This document shows, one piece after another, positions 1 through 7,408 of a stretch of DNA of 7,432 nt (within the stretch, counting starts at the first letter, position 1; each line of letters starts with the position of its first letter). The notes under the pieces were generated by a model, which was given only the letters and a program-made list of their open reading frames with translations, made no database searches and was not told where the DNA came from. Origin of the DNA: Acidimicrobiales bacterium (GTDB lineage: Bacteria; Actinomycetota; Acidimicrobiia; Acidimicrobiales; SHLQ01); assembly GCA_013002375.1 (NCBI GenBank), contig JABDJW010000427.1, positions 1-7,432 on the forward strand, written 5' to 3'. A program made the position numbers and the translations under genes.

Positions 1-600
1 GTCGTGCTCCTGGTGTCGGGCGGACACACCCTGTTGGTGTTGATGCGGAACTTCGGCGACTACGAGATCATCGGCTCCACCCTCGACGATGCCGCCGGTG
101 AGGCGTTCGACAAGGTGGCCCGCTACCTGGGCTTGGGGTACCCGGGTGGCCCCGCGATCGATGCCCTGGCCATGGAGGGCGACGGCGCGGCCATCGCCTT
201 TCCCCGAGCGCTTCGGAACGAAGGGTACGACTTCTCGTTCAGCGGGCTGAAGACGGCCGTGGTCAATCACGTGCGCAAGAACCCCGATGTCAGCACTGCC
301 GACGTGGCGGCGTCGTTTCAGGAAGCCGTCGTCGACGTGTTGGTCGAGAAGGCTCGCCGGGCCGCCGTCGATTTCGATGCCAAGGGGCTGTGTCTGGCCG
401 GTGGGGTGGCCGCCAACTCGCAGTTGCGCGAGCGACTGCTCGGCGCCTGCGTCGCCGATGGCCTGCGGGGGTTCCTTCCGTCGCGGTCGTTGTGCACGGA
501 CAACGCAGCGATGGTCGCGGCGGCAGGGTACTACGCGCTCGAACGCAATGGCCCCGCCCCGCTCGACACCGGCGCCGACCCGAGCATGAAGCTGGTCTGA
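1..600 (+). CDS. tsaD: tRNA N6-adenosine threonylcarbamoyltransferase TsaD, 5'-truncated by window edge
   Basis: This is the C-terminal 199 residues of TsaD, the Kae1/Gcp-family subunit that transfers threonylcarbamoyl from its adenylate to A37 of ANN-decoding tRNAs in the cytoplasm, working with TsaB and TsaE. The frame is open from base 1, so the start and the family's upstream HxxxH metal-ligand motif lie outside the window; full-length members have about 340 residues. Visible family motifs, numbered from the first codon, are SGGHT (6-10), DDAAGEAFDKVA (29-40), GYPGGPAID (46-54), FSFSGLKTA (78-86), AGGVAANS (133-140) and CTDNAAM (165-171), whose Asp167 is the expected C-terminal metal ligand. 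The GTG at position 4 is not a real start, because conserved core sequence begins immediately there. selO follows 13 nt after the stop and is probably cotranscribed. In mycobacteria this gene sits directly before groES; here three genes intervene. The identification is very secure. Confidence 0.97.
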   Translation, partial: VVLLVSGGHTLLVLMRNFGDYEIIGSTLDDAAGEAFDKVARYLGLGYPGGPAIDALAMEGDGAAIAFPRALRNEGYDFSFSGLKTAVVNHVRKNPDVSTADVAASFQEAVVDVLVEKARRAAVDFDAKGLCLAGGVAANSQLRERLLGACVADGLRGFLPSRSLCTDNAAMVAAAGYYALERNGPAPLDTGADPSMKLV

Positions 601-613
601 GGCGGCTGTCGAT

Positions 614-2086
614 ATGTCCGCATTCTTCGCCTTCGAGAACACGTTTGCCGCCGGGCTGCCGGAGCTGGTCACCGATTGGCAAGCGGTGGCGGTACCCACG
701 CCTCGGTTGGTGGCGTTCAACGCCGCGCTGGCCGGCGAGCTCGGTGCCGATCCGTCTGCACTGCAATCGCCGGCGGGCATCGCCATCCTGGCCGGCAACG
801 AGGTGCCCGAAGGGGCCCGGCCGGTCGCCATGGCCTACGCCGGTCACCAGTTCGGTGGGTATTCGCCGCGTCTGGGCGATGGTCGAGCCCTGCTTCTCGG
901 CGAGGTGCTCGATACCGGCGGCGTTCGGCGCGATCTGCATCTGAAGGGTTCGGGTCGCACGCCGTTCGCCCGCAGTGGTGACGGCAAGGCCACCGTTGGC
1001 CCGATGCTGCGGGAGTTTCTGCTGGCCGAGGCGATGTTCGCGCTGGGTATCCCGACGAACCGGGCCCTGGCCGTGGTCACGACCGGCGAACAGATCCAGC
1101 GGCAACGGCTCGAACCGGGCGCCCTGCTCACCCGGGTCGCGGGCAGCCACCTTCGGGTCGGCACGTTCGAGTATGCGGCGCGGCTCGGCGATCCGGAGCT
1201 TCTTCGCCGCCTGGCCGACTACACCATCACCCGCCACTATCCCGAGCTCGCCGAATCGGCGTCGCCGTACCTGAGCCTGCTGGAGCGGGTGATCGAGGCC
1301 CAGGCCCAGTTGGTGGCCCGGTGGATGTTGGTCGGGTTCATCCACGGCGTGCTCAACACCGACAACGTGGCGCTGTCGGGCGACGGCATCGACTACGGCC
1401 CCTGCGCCTTCATGGATCAGTACGATCCGGCCACGGTGTTCAGCTCGATCGATCATGGCGGCCGGTATGCCTATGGCAATCAGCCGGGGGTCACCCAATG
1501 GAACCTCACCCGGTTCGCCGAGACCCTGGTGCCGCTGATCGATCCCGATGTCGAGGTCGCGGTCGAGGCCGCGACCACGATGCTCGAGGGATTCCCGGAT
1601 CGTTTCGGCGCACACTGGAGTTCGGGCATGGGGAAGAAACTCGGTCTGACAACCGAAGAAGCCGACGACACCGCACTGTTCCGCGATCTGCTCGACGCAA
1701 TGCAAGCCGGCCGGGTCGACTTCACGGCGGCCTTTCGCTCGTTGGCCGCCGCGTTGCGGGGCGACGGTGAAGCGGTGACCGCGCGGTTCGGAGCGCAGAG
1801 CTTGATCCACGAGTGGCTGCCCCGGTGGACCGAGCGCTTGGCCCATGAGGGTGACGCATCGGCTGACGTCGCGGCAGCCATGGACGCCATCAACCCGATC
1901 TACATCCCCCGGAATCATCTGGTCGACGAAGCGCTCAACGCGGCGACCGAGGGTGACTACGCCGCCTTCGAGGCGCTCGATGCGGTGCTGTCCGATCCGT
2001 TCACCGAGCAGCCCGGCCAGGAGCGCTACGCCGAACCGGCACCGGCCGATTTCAACAAAGGCTTCCAGACCTTCTGCGGCACCTAG
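614..2086 (+). CDS. selO: Protein adenylyltransferase SelO (YdiU/UPF0061 family)
   Basis: A 490-residue SelO-family protein, a kinase fold that binds ATP in a flipped orientation and transfers AMP to Ser/Thr/Tyr of target proteins; in E. coli it is linked to S-glutathionylation and oxidative-stress responses. Motifs include AYAGHQFGGYSPRLGDGRA (74-92), LKGSGRTPFARSGDGKA (110-126), REFL (133-136), HGVLNTDN (244-251) and IDYGP (259-263). Lys111, Glu134, Arg174, Asp250, Asn251 and Asp260 each fall two residues before the active-site residues I recall for Pseudomonas syringae SelO (K113, E136, R176, D252, N253, D262), so the enzyme should be active. It has only two cysteines: Cys264 just after the metal-binding Asp260, and Cys488 third from the end, where animal SELENOO carries selenocysteine. 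The length is normal. The ATG at 614 is the first sensible start; a weak GAGG lies at 599-602 across the tsaD stop. The close spacing suggests cotranscription with tsaD. It converges with the minus-strand prim-pol gene. Confidence 0.96.
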   Translation: MSAFFAFENTFAAGLPELVTDWQAVAVPTPRLVAFNAALAGELGADPSALQSPAGIAILAGNEVPEGARPVAMAYAGHQFGGYSPRLGDGRALLLGEVLDTGGVRRDLHLKGSGRTPFARSGDGKATVGPMLREFLLAEAMFALGIPTNRALAVVTTGEQIQRQRLEPGALLTRVAGSHLRVGTFEYAARLGDPELLRRLADYTITRHYPELAESASPYLSLLERVIEAQAQLVARWMLVGFIHGVLNTDNVALSGDGIDYGPCAFMDQYDPATVFSSIDHGGRYAYGNQPGVTQWNLTRFAETLVPLIDPDVEVAVEAATTMLEGFPDRFGAHWSSGMGKKLGLTTEEADDTALFRDLLDAMQAGRVDFTAAFRSLAAALRGDGEAVTARFGAQSLIHEWLPRWTERLAHEGDASADVAAAMDAINPIYIPRNHLVDEALNAATEGDYAAFEALDAVLSDPFTEQPGQERYAEPAPADFNKGFQTFCGT

Positions 2087-2088
2087 TC

Positions 2089-2143
2089 GTTCCTCGCCCT
2101 GGCGGGCTCCTCACTCATCGAGTTGTTCGCCCTGGGGGCTCAC
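2089..2143. repeat. Imperfect tandem direct repeat in the convergent selO/prim-pol gap
   Basis: Two related units lie at 2089-2114 and 2122-2143, about 33 nt apart. Both read GTT, two variable bases, TCGCCCTGG, then GGGCTC and AC; the first has an extra C and an extra CTC. Each unit can fold around GCCC/GGGC. The similarity is visible directly, but the units are short and GC-rich, so chance or decay from a local duplication is possible. Confidence 0.35.
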
Positions 2144-2146
2144 AAC
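2122..2146. other. Small hairpin between convergent genes
   Basis: GTTGT (2122-2126) pairs with ACAAC (2142-2146) and GCCC (2129-2132) with GGGC (2136-2139), with a TC/TC internal mismatch and a TGG loop. On the minus-strand transcript the mismatch becomes GA/GA. No T-run follows on either strand, so it is not a standard intrinsic terminator, but its position suggests a possible transcription-ending or RNA-stabilising role for the converging transcripts. Confidence 0.3.
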
Positions 2147-2179
2147 GTCGCCGCCCGTCGACCGGTTCTTTCGGTACGT

Positions 2180-2208
2180 AGCCGGGCTCAGTCCTTTTTG
2201 GCCCGGCT
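2180..2208. other. 8-bp perfect inverted repeat spanning the prim-pol stop codon
   Basis: AGCCGGGC (2180-2187) and GCCCGGCT (2201-2208) are exact reverse complements around a 13-nt loop that contains the minus-strand gene's stop codon (2188-2190) and a run of five Ts. The T-run is in the loop rather than after the stem, so this is not a canonical terminator. It may form a 3'-end structure on the minus-strand transcript. Confidence 0.35.
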
Positions 2209-3198
2209 CGGCGCCACCCGGGGCGGTTCGTTGGGTTGCTTCGGGTACACGGGCGGCCAGGGCGCGTCCATCAGGCCGGCCTCCATGTCGGCTGCACTCA
2301 TCTCGAGTAGCGGCTGGATCGACTGGGGATCGTCGTTCATGGCGGCCCAGGGGTCACCATGGTCGGCGACGCGGGCGGGCACGATGTCCATGGTCAGCGC
2401 CTGGGGATCGATGTCGGGCAGCTCAGCCCAGTCGAACGGGGTCGACACCTGTGCTCCCACCCGCGGGCGCACCGCCCACGCACCGAACACCGTCTTGTGC
2501 GGGGCGTTCTGGTTGAAGTCGACGAAGATCCGCCTACCCCGTTCCTCTTTCCACCACGCGGCCGTCATGAAGTCGCCGTGCCGCCGTTCGAGTTCGCGGG
2601 CCAGCGCCACCGCAGCGGCCCGCACCGCGGAGCTGTCCCACTGCGGAAGGACTCGCACGTAGATGTGCAGGCCCTTGCTGCCGGTGGTCTTGATGTAGGA
2701 CGCGATACCGAGTTCGTCGAGCAGGGCCTTGGTGGCGGCCGCGGCGTCGCGCACCATCTCGAAGGTGGTGCCGGGTGTCGGGTCGAGATCGATGCGGAGT
2801 TCGTCGGTGATGTCGGGCGTCGCGGCGAGATACGGCCAGATGTGGAAGCCGAGCGTGCCCATGTTCACCGCCCAGGCGATGTGGGCCATGTCGGCGACGA
2901 CCAACGCGTTCGACGTGGTGCCGTTGGGCGTCGAGACCACCGTCGTCTGAAGCCAGTCCGGCGCTCCTTTGGGGACCCGCTTCTGGAAGAACGACTTGCC
3001 GCTGGCACCGTCGGGGAAGCGCTGCAGTAGCGTCGGTCGGCCCTGCGTCGCGGCCAGAAACGGCTCGGCCACCGCGAGGTAGTACTCGACCAGATCGAGC
3101 TTCGTTTGCCCGGCCTTGGAGAAGAACACCTTGTCCGGGCTGGTGATGCGCACCGCACGACCGGCGATGTCGAGTTCGATCGCTTCCCCGCTGGCCAT
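2188..3198 (-). CDS. Stand-alone LigD-type DNA primase-polymerase domain protein (AEP superfamily)
   Basis: A 336-residue protein made almost wholly of the archaeo-eukaryotic primase-type polymerase domain of bacterial NHEJ ligase LigD. Such domains add nucleotides, preferably ribonucleotides, at breaks and gaps to help ligation. Motifs are an N-terminal VRITSPDKVFFS (16-27), GASGKSFFQKRVPKGAPDW (64-82), GFHIWPY (117-123), DLDP (137-140, the two metal-binding Asp), TTGSKGLHIYV (171-181) and RIFVDFNQN (223-231, third Asp at 227). Asp137, Asp139 and Asp227 have the same numbers as in the M. tuberculosis LigD polymerase domain as I recall it. There is no ligase or phosphoesterase domain in the protein, and no Ku or ligase gene in the window, so it resembles the separate mycobacterial PolD/Prim-PolC proteins. 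The proline- and lysine-rich tail (about 314-336) looks disordered. The ATG at 3198 is the first start in frame; no clear Shine-Dalgarno precedes it. It is divergent from the GGDEF-EAL gene and probably monocistronic within the window. Confidence 0.93.
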   Translation of the reverse strand: MASGEAIELDIAGRAVRITSPDKVFFSKAGQTKLDLVEYYLAVAEPFLAATQGRPTLLQRFPDGASGKSFFQKRVPKGAPDWLQTTVVSTPNGTTSNALVVADMAHIAWAVNMGTLGFHIWPYLAATPDITDELRIDLDPTPGTTFEMVRDAAAATKALLDELGIASYIKTTGSKGLHIYVRVLPQWDSSAVRAAAVALARELERRHGDFMTAAWWKEERGRRIFVDFNQNAPHKTVFGAWAVRPRVGAQVSTPFDWAELPDIDPQALTMDIVPARVADHGDPWAAMNDDPQSIQPLLEMSAADMEAGLMDAPWPPVYPKQPNEPPRVAPSRAKKD

Positions 3199-3241
3199 GG
3201 GGCCGATGGTACGCGCGGAACGTCTGCGGGAAGTGCACTGG

Positions 3242-3272
3242 ATCTGAACTCCGCGCCTGACGGGTTGGTCAA
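3242..3272 (-). promoter_or_regulatory. Possible promoter for the prim-pol gene
   Basis: Read on the minus strand, TTGACC (3272-3267) matches five of six bases of a -35 box and is followed after 19 nt by TCAGAT (3247-3242), a poor -10 box. The location in the divergent gap, about 45 nt before the start codon, is suitable, but the -10 match and the long spacer make this weak. Confidence 0.25.
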
Positions 3273-3314
3273 GTCGGGCTGCTCTGACGCCGATCTCGGT
3301 TGAATGGAACAGCC

Positions 3315-3318
3315 GGAG
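3315..3318 (+). promoter_or_regulatory. Ribosome binding site deciding the GGDEF-EAL start
   Basis: GGAG ends 9 nt before the ATG at 3328. The earlier in-frame ATG at 3304 has no purine-rich site before it, so this favours 3328 as the real start. Confidence 0.5.
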
Positions 3319-3327
3319 CGGTCGATC

Positions 3328-5196
3328 ATGCCCGTGAACACGCTGGTGTACTCGTCGGTCATCGCGACGGCTGCCGCCGGCGCCGTTGTCTGGTTGGCGA
3401 TCAACGTCAACTGGGCGCTCGCGGTGTTGATCGGCCCGATTGCCGCCGTACTCGGCGTGGTGAGTTCCGAGAAATCGCAGTGGCGCATCGCTGATGCGGT
3501 CGCGGCCAAGGCCGACCTCTGGTACCGCTCGGTATTGGACTCGTCGCCCGACTTCTTGTTCGTGTGCAGTACCGACGAGTCGGTCTCGTACGTCTCACCA
3601 TCGGTCGAGCGGGTGTTGGGTGAGGTGCGCCTCGAAACCCTCGACGACGTCCTCGACCTGCTGGATCCGGATCGAGCGGTGCTGAGCCGAGATGCGGTCC
3701 TCGAGTCACAGGCCGTGATCGACGAATACATCACTGCGGTGTCGCTGGGCGATGAATCGGCAACGCTCGACGTGCGGATCCGCGACGAACGGGCCAACCC
3801 GGTTGTCGAGGGAATCGTCATCTTCGCGACCGACGTCACCAAGGAAGAGGCGCTGCGGCATCGGCTGCAGCATCAAGCCTTCATCGACGAGCTGACCGGC
3901 CTGCCGAACCGCCGAGCCCTCAACGACGCCACCGAAGCGGCTCACGCCCGCGCCGCCCGGGCCGGCCACACCATGGCCCTCATCCTGCTCGACCTCGATG
4001 GCTTCAAGGGCGTCAATGACACCCTCGGCCACCCCTTCGGCGATCGTTTGTTGGCCGAGATCGCGAACCGGCTCCAGGCCGAAACCCGGAGCGGTGAGAC
4101 GGTGGGTCGGCTCGGCGGCGATGAATTCGCGATCGTGGTCGAGGACCGCGATTCCTTCGACGTGGAGCGCATCGGCCGCCGCCTGCTCGACGCCATCGCC
4201 CTCCCGATCGAGCTCGACGGCCAGCTGCTGTCGATCGGCTGTTCGGCCGGAATCTCCGTGCTGCGGGGCAGCGAATCGCCCGAAGACATGTTCCGTTTCG
4301 CGGACATCGCACTCTACGAATCGAAGCGCACCGGACGAGGCTCACTCACGGTCTTCCGAGACGAGTTCGAGGATCTGCTGGCCGTCGAGGCCCGGCTGAC
4401 CCAGGAGATCGCGCTCGGCTTCGAACGGGGCGAGTTCTCGGTCGTCTACCAGCCCCTGGTGTCGACCTCCGAACCGATCGCCGTCGGGTTCGAGGCCTTG
4501 CTCCGTTGGGACAGCTCGACCCTCGGCCCGGTTTCACCGGCGACCTTCATACCGATCGCCGAACGATCGAGCGCCATTCTGGACCTCGGCGAGTGGGTGC
4601 TGCGCGAAGCGTGCCGGCAGCTGGCCGCGTGGACCGAACTGACCGATCGACAGCTGTCGATGTCGGTCAACGTGTCGCCCCGACAGCTCGACGACGAACG
4701 CTTCCTCGACGTCGTCCGCACCGTCCTGGCCGAGACCGGCATCGCGCCGAACTGCCTCATGCTCGAGATCACCGAATCGGCGATGATGGACAACATCGGC
4801 AAGATCACCAAGAGCCTGCAGGAGCTCCGCGACCTCGGAATCCGCGTCGCGCTCGACGACTTCGGCACCGGCTACTCGTCGCTGGCCAAACTCCAGCAAC
4901 TGCCGGTCGACTGCATCAAGATCGATCGCACCTTCGTGGCCAACTCGACCACGTCGGAGACCAGCGCCTCGCTTCTGGCCAGCATCCTCGACATCGGCAG
5001 GTCGCTGAGCGTCACCGTTGTGGCCGAAGGGGTCGAGAACGTCGCCGAGCTGGCCAACCTGGCCACAGATCCCGCGCCGCTGGTGCAGGGTTACTACTTC
5101 GGTCGGCCGGTGAACAGCATCGAGGCGCTGCGATACCTCGAGCCGGGGGCCTTCGAGCAGCCGGAGCCCGTACCGGCGGCCGAACCAACCGTGTAG
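3328..5196 (+). CDS. Membrane-anchored PAS-GGDEF-EAL cyclic di-GMP synthase/phosphodiesterase
   Basis: A 622-residue signalling protein (630 if the ATG at 3304 is used). Domains in order: two close-set membrane helices (about 5-25 and 29-45) forming a hairpin with almost no outside loop; a PAS domain (about 62-172, starting at WYRSVLDSSPDFLF); a short linker helix; GGDEF (DELTGLPNRR 187-196, LDLDGFKGVND, GGDEF at 263-267); and EAL (about 355-610). The GGDEF signature is intact, so diguanylate cyclase activity is expected. The usual RxxD inhibitory site five residues upstream reads RSGE (254-257). The EAL domain keeps EAL (389-391), Asn448, Glu480 and Glu483 (EITES), Asp510-Asp511 (DDFGTGYSS), Lys531, Glu567 and Gln587, so phosphodiesterase activity is also expected. 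The PAS domain is probably the cytoplasmic sensor; its ligand cannot be read from sequence. The C-terminus is rich in Pro and Glu. Start 3328 was chosen for its GGAG site. The gene stands alone, and the net enzymatic direction is unknown. Confidence 0.95.
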   Translation: MPVNTLVYSSVIATAAAGAVVWLAINVNWALAVLIGPIAAVLGVVSSEKSQWRIADAVAAKADLWYRSVLDSSPDFLFVCSTDESVSYVSPSVERVLGEVRLETLDDVLDLLDPDRAVLSRDAVLESQAVIDEYITAVSLGDESATLDVRIRDERANPVVEGIVIFATDVTKEEALRHRLQHQAFIDELTGLPNRRALNDATEAAHARAARAGHTMALILLDLDGFKGVNDTLGHPFGDRLLAEIANRLQAETRSGETVGRLGGDEFAIVVEDRDSFDVERIGRRLLDAIALPIELDGQLLSIGCSAGISVLRGSESPEDMFRFADIALYESKRTGRGSLTVFRDEFEDLLAVEARLTQEIALGFERGEFSVVYQPLVSTSEPIAVGFEALLRWDSSTLGPVSPATFIPIAERSSAILDLGEWVLREACRQLAAWTELTDRQLSMSVNVSPRQLDDERFLDVVRTVLAETGIAPNCLMLEITESAMMDNIGKITKSLQELRDLGIRVALDDFGTGYSSLAKLQQLPVDCIKIDRTFVANSTTSETSASLLASILDIGRSLSVTVVAEGVENVAELANLATDPAPLVQGYYFGRPVNSIEALRYLEPGAFEQPEPVPAAEPTV

Positions 5197-5248
5197 CGCC
5201 TTCTCGCCGAATCGCGGACGCGATCGGTCAATCGGGTCGTCGAGCAGG

Positions 5249-5278
5249 TTGGAATCGCGCCGGGAGGGGAGCTACCTT
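5249..5278 (+). promoter_or_regulatory. Predicted groESL promoter
   Basis: TTGGAA (5249-5254, four of six matches to a -35 box) and TACCTT (5273-5278, a weak -10 box) are separated by 18 nt. Transcription would begin near 5285, inside the CIRCE operator, so bound HrcA would block it. The boxes are only moderate matches; placement next to CIRCE is the main support. Confidence 0.5.
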
Positions 5279-5304
5279 TAGCACTCGCATACTGAGAGTG
5301 CTAA
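5278..5304 (+). promoter_or_regulatory. CIRCE operator (HrcA binding site)
   Basis: TTAGCACTC (5278-5286), a 9-nt spacer (5287-5295) and GAGTGCTAA (5296-5304) match the consensus CIRCE inverted repeat at every arm position and in spacer length. CIRCE is bound by the heat-shock repressor HrcA, whose activity depends on GroEL, giving feedback control of the groE operon. It lies 19 nt before the groES start codon. The hrcA gene is not in this window. Confidence 0.97.
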
Positions 5305-5312
5305 CACGCCAT

Positions 5313-5317
5313 GGAGG
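5313..5317 (+). promoter_or_regulatory. Strong groES ribosome binding site
   Basis: GGAGG ends 6 nt before the groES ATG at 5324, a near-ideal Shine-Dalgarno. An ATG at 5311 overlaps this region but is out of frame with groES. Confidence 0.8.
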
Positions 5318-5323
5318 CGAAAA

Positions 5324-5614
5324 ATGAACCTGCATCCCCTTGAGGACCGCATCGTTGTGCGCCCTGGTGAGTCCGAAGAGACCACTGCCAGCGGCCTCGT
5401 GATTCCCGACACTGCCAAGGAAAAGCCCCAGCAGGGTGAAGTCCTTGCTGTCGGTCCCGGCAAGCGGTCCGACTCCACCGGCGAGCTCATCCCGGTCGAC
5501 GTCAGCAAAGGCGACACCGTCATCTACAGCAAGTACGGCGGCACCGAGGTGTCGTCGGGTGGCGAAGACCTTCTCATCCTCAACGCACGCGACGTGCTCG
5601 CGATCATCAAGTAA
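5324..5614 (+). CDS. groES: Co-chaperonin GroES (Cpn10)
   Basis: A 96-residue GroES of normal length. Seven copies form the lid of the GroEL cage in the cytoplasm and trigger folding of enclosed proteins with ATP. The N-terminal signature LHPLEDRIVVRP (3-14) is followed by the mobile loop (about 17-32) with the hydrophobic GLVIP contact (24-28) that docks on GroEL, then the PQQGEVLAVGPG core (35-46), the roof hairpin (about 47-56), VSKGDTVIYSKYGGTEV (60-76) and the C-terminal ILNARDVLAIIK. A strong GGAGG site supports the ATG at 5324. It is the first gene of the operon under the CIRCE operator, 17 nt before groEL, and should be induced by heat and other protein-folding stress. Confidence 0.98.
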   Translation: MNLHPLEDRIVVRPGESEETTASGLVIPDTAKEKPQQGEVLAVGPGKRSDSTGELIPVDVSKGDTVIYSKYGGTEVSSGGEDLLILNARDVLAIIK

Positions 5615-5631
5615 GGACGGCACCGACAACA

Positions 5632-7275
<1,644 letters not shown>

Positions 7276-7324
7276 GACCCTCACCCGGCCCGCATCTCGT
7301 TGCGGACCGATTGGGTCAGTTCTG

Positions 7325-7361
7325 CGAACGCCGGGCCTTCGGGCTCGGCGTTCGTCGTTTT
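7325..7361 (+). terminator. Intrinsic terminator of the groES-groEL operon
   Basis: CGAACGCCGGGCC (7325-7337) pairs with GGCTCGGCGTTCG (7342-7354) over 13 bp with a single G-T wobble, closed by an extra-stable C(UUCG)G tetraloop, and is followed by TCG and TTTT (7358-7361). The stem begins 49 nt after the groEL stop. The structure is strong and the T-run short, as is common in high-GC genomes. Confidence 0.93.
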
Positions 7362-7369
7362 GCCGCTGG

Positions 7370-7391
7370 GTTCACAGTCCGCTCACATTCG
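7370..7391 (+). promoter_or_regulatory. Possible PhoB/PhoP-family direct-repeat box
   Basis: Two adjacent 11-nt units, GTTCACAGTCC (7370-7380) and GCTCACATTCG (7381-7391), share the TCACA core with an exact 11-bp period. Streptomyces PHO boxes (GTTCACC-like 11-mers) and the mycobacterial PhoP site (TCACAG direct repeats with 4-nt spacing) use this layout. A possible -10 element, TACAAC (7397-7402), follows. Only two units are present, so chance is not excluded. Confidence 0.35.
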
Positions 7392-7408
7392 TCGCCTACA
7401 ACGAGGGG

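Noticed and set aside
290..1918. 542-codon open frame antisense to tsaD/selO
   Set aside because: It is an Arg/Gly/His-rich shadow of the conserved selO coding sequence, with no motif.
3258..3271. TGAC-N6-GTCA inverted repeat in the divergent gap as an operator
   Set aside because: Four-base arms are expected by chance and match no operator I recognise.
2865..3842. 325-codon minus-strand frame overlapping prim-pol and the GGDEF-EAL gene
   Set aside because: Its Ser/Thr/Arg-rich composition and its overlap with two well-supported genes mark it as a chance frame.
614..5196. A new defence or signalling system made of selO, prim-pol and GGDEF-EAL
   Set aside because: The genes are in mixed orientation, belong to known housekeeping or signalling families and share no visible regulation. 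Adjacency alone does not support a joint function.
5211..5224. Short palindrome ATCGCGGACGCGAT after the GGDEF-EAL stop as a terminator
   Set aside because: The stem is only about 5 bp with no T-run, so it is not convincing as a terminator.
4506..5327. 273-codon plus-strand frame overlapping the EAL domain and the CIRCE region
   Set aside because: It is Arg/Gly-rich and out of frame with the intact EAL domain, and it would run through the operator and the groES ribosome site.
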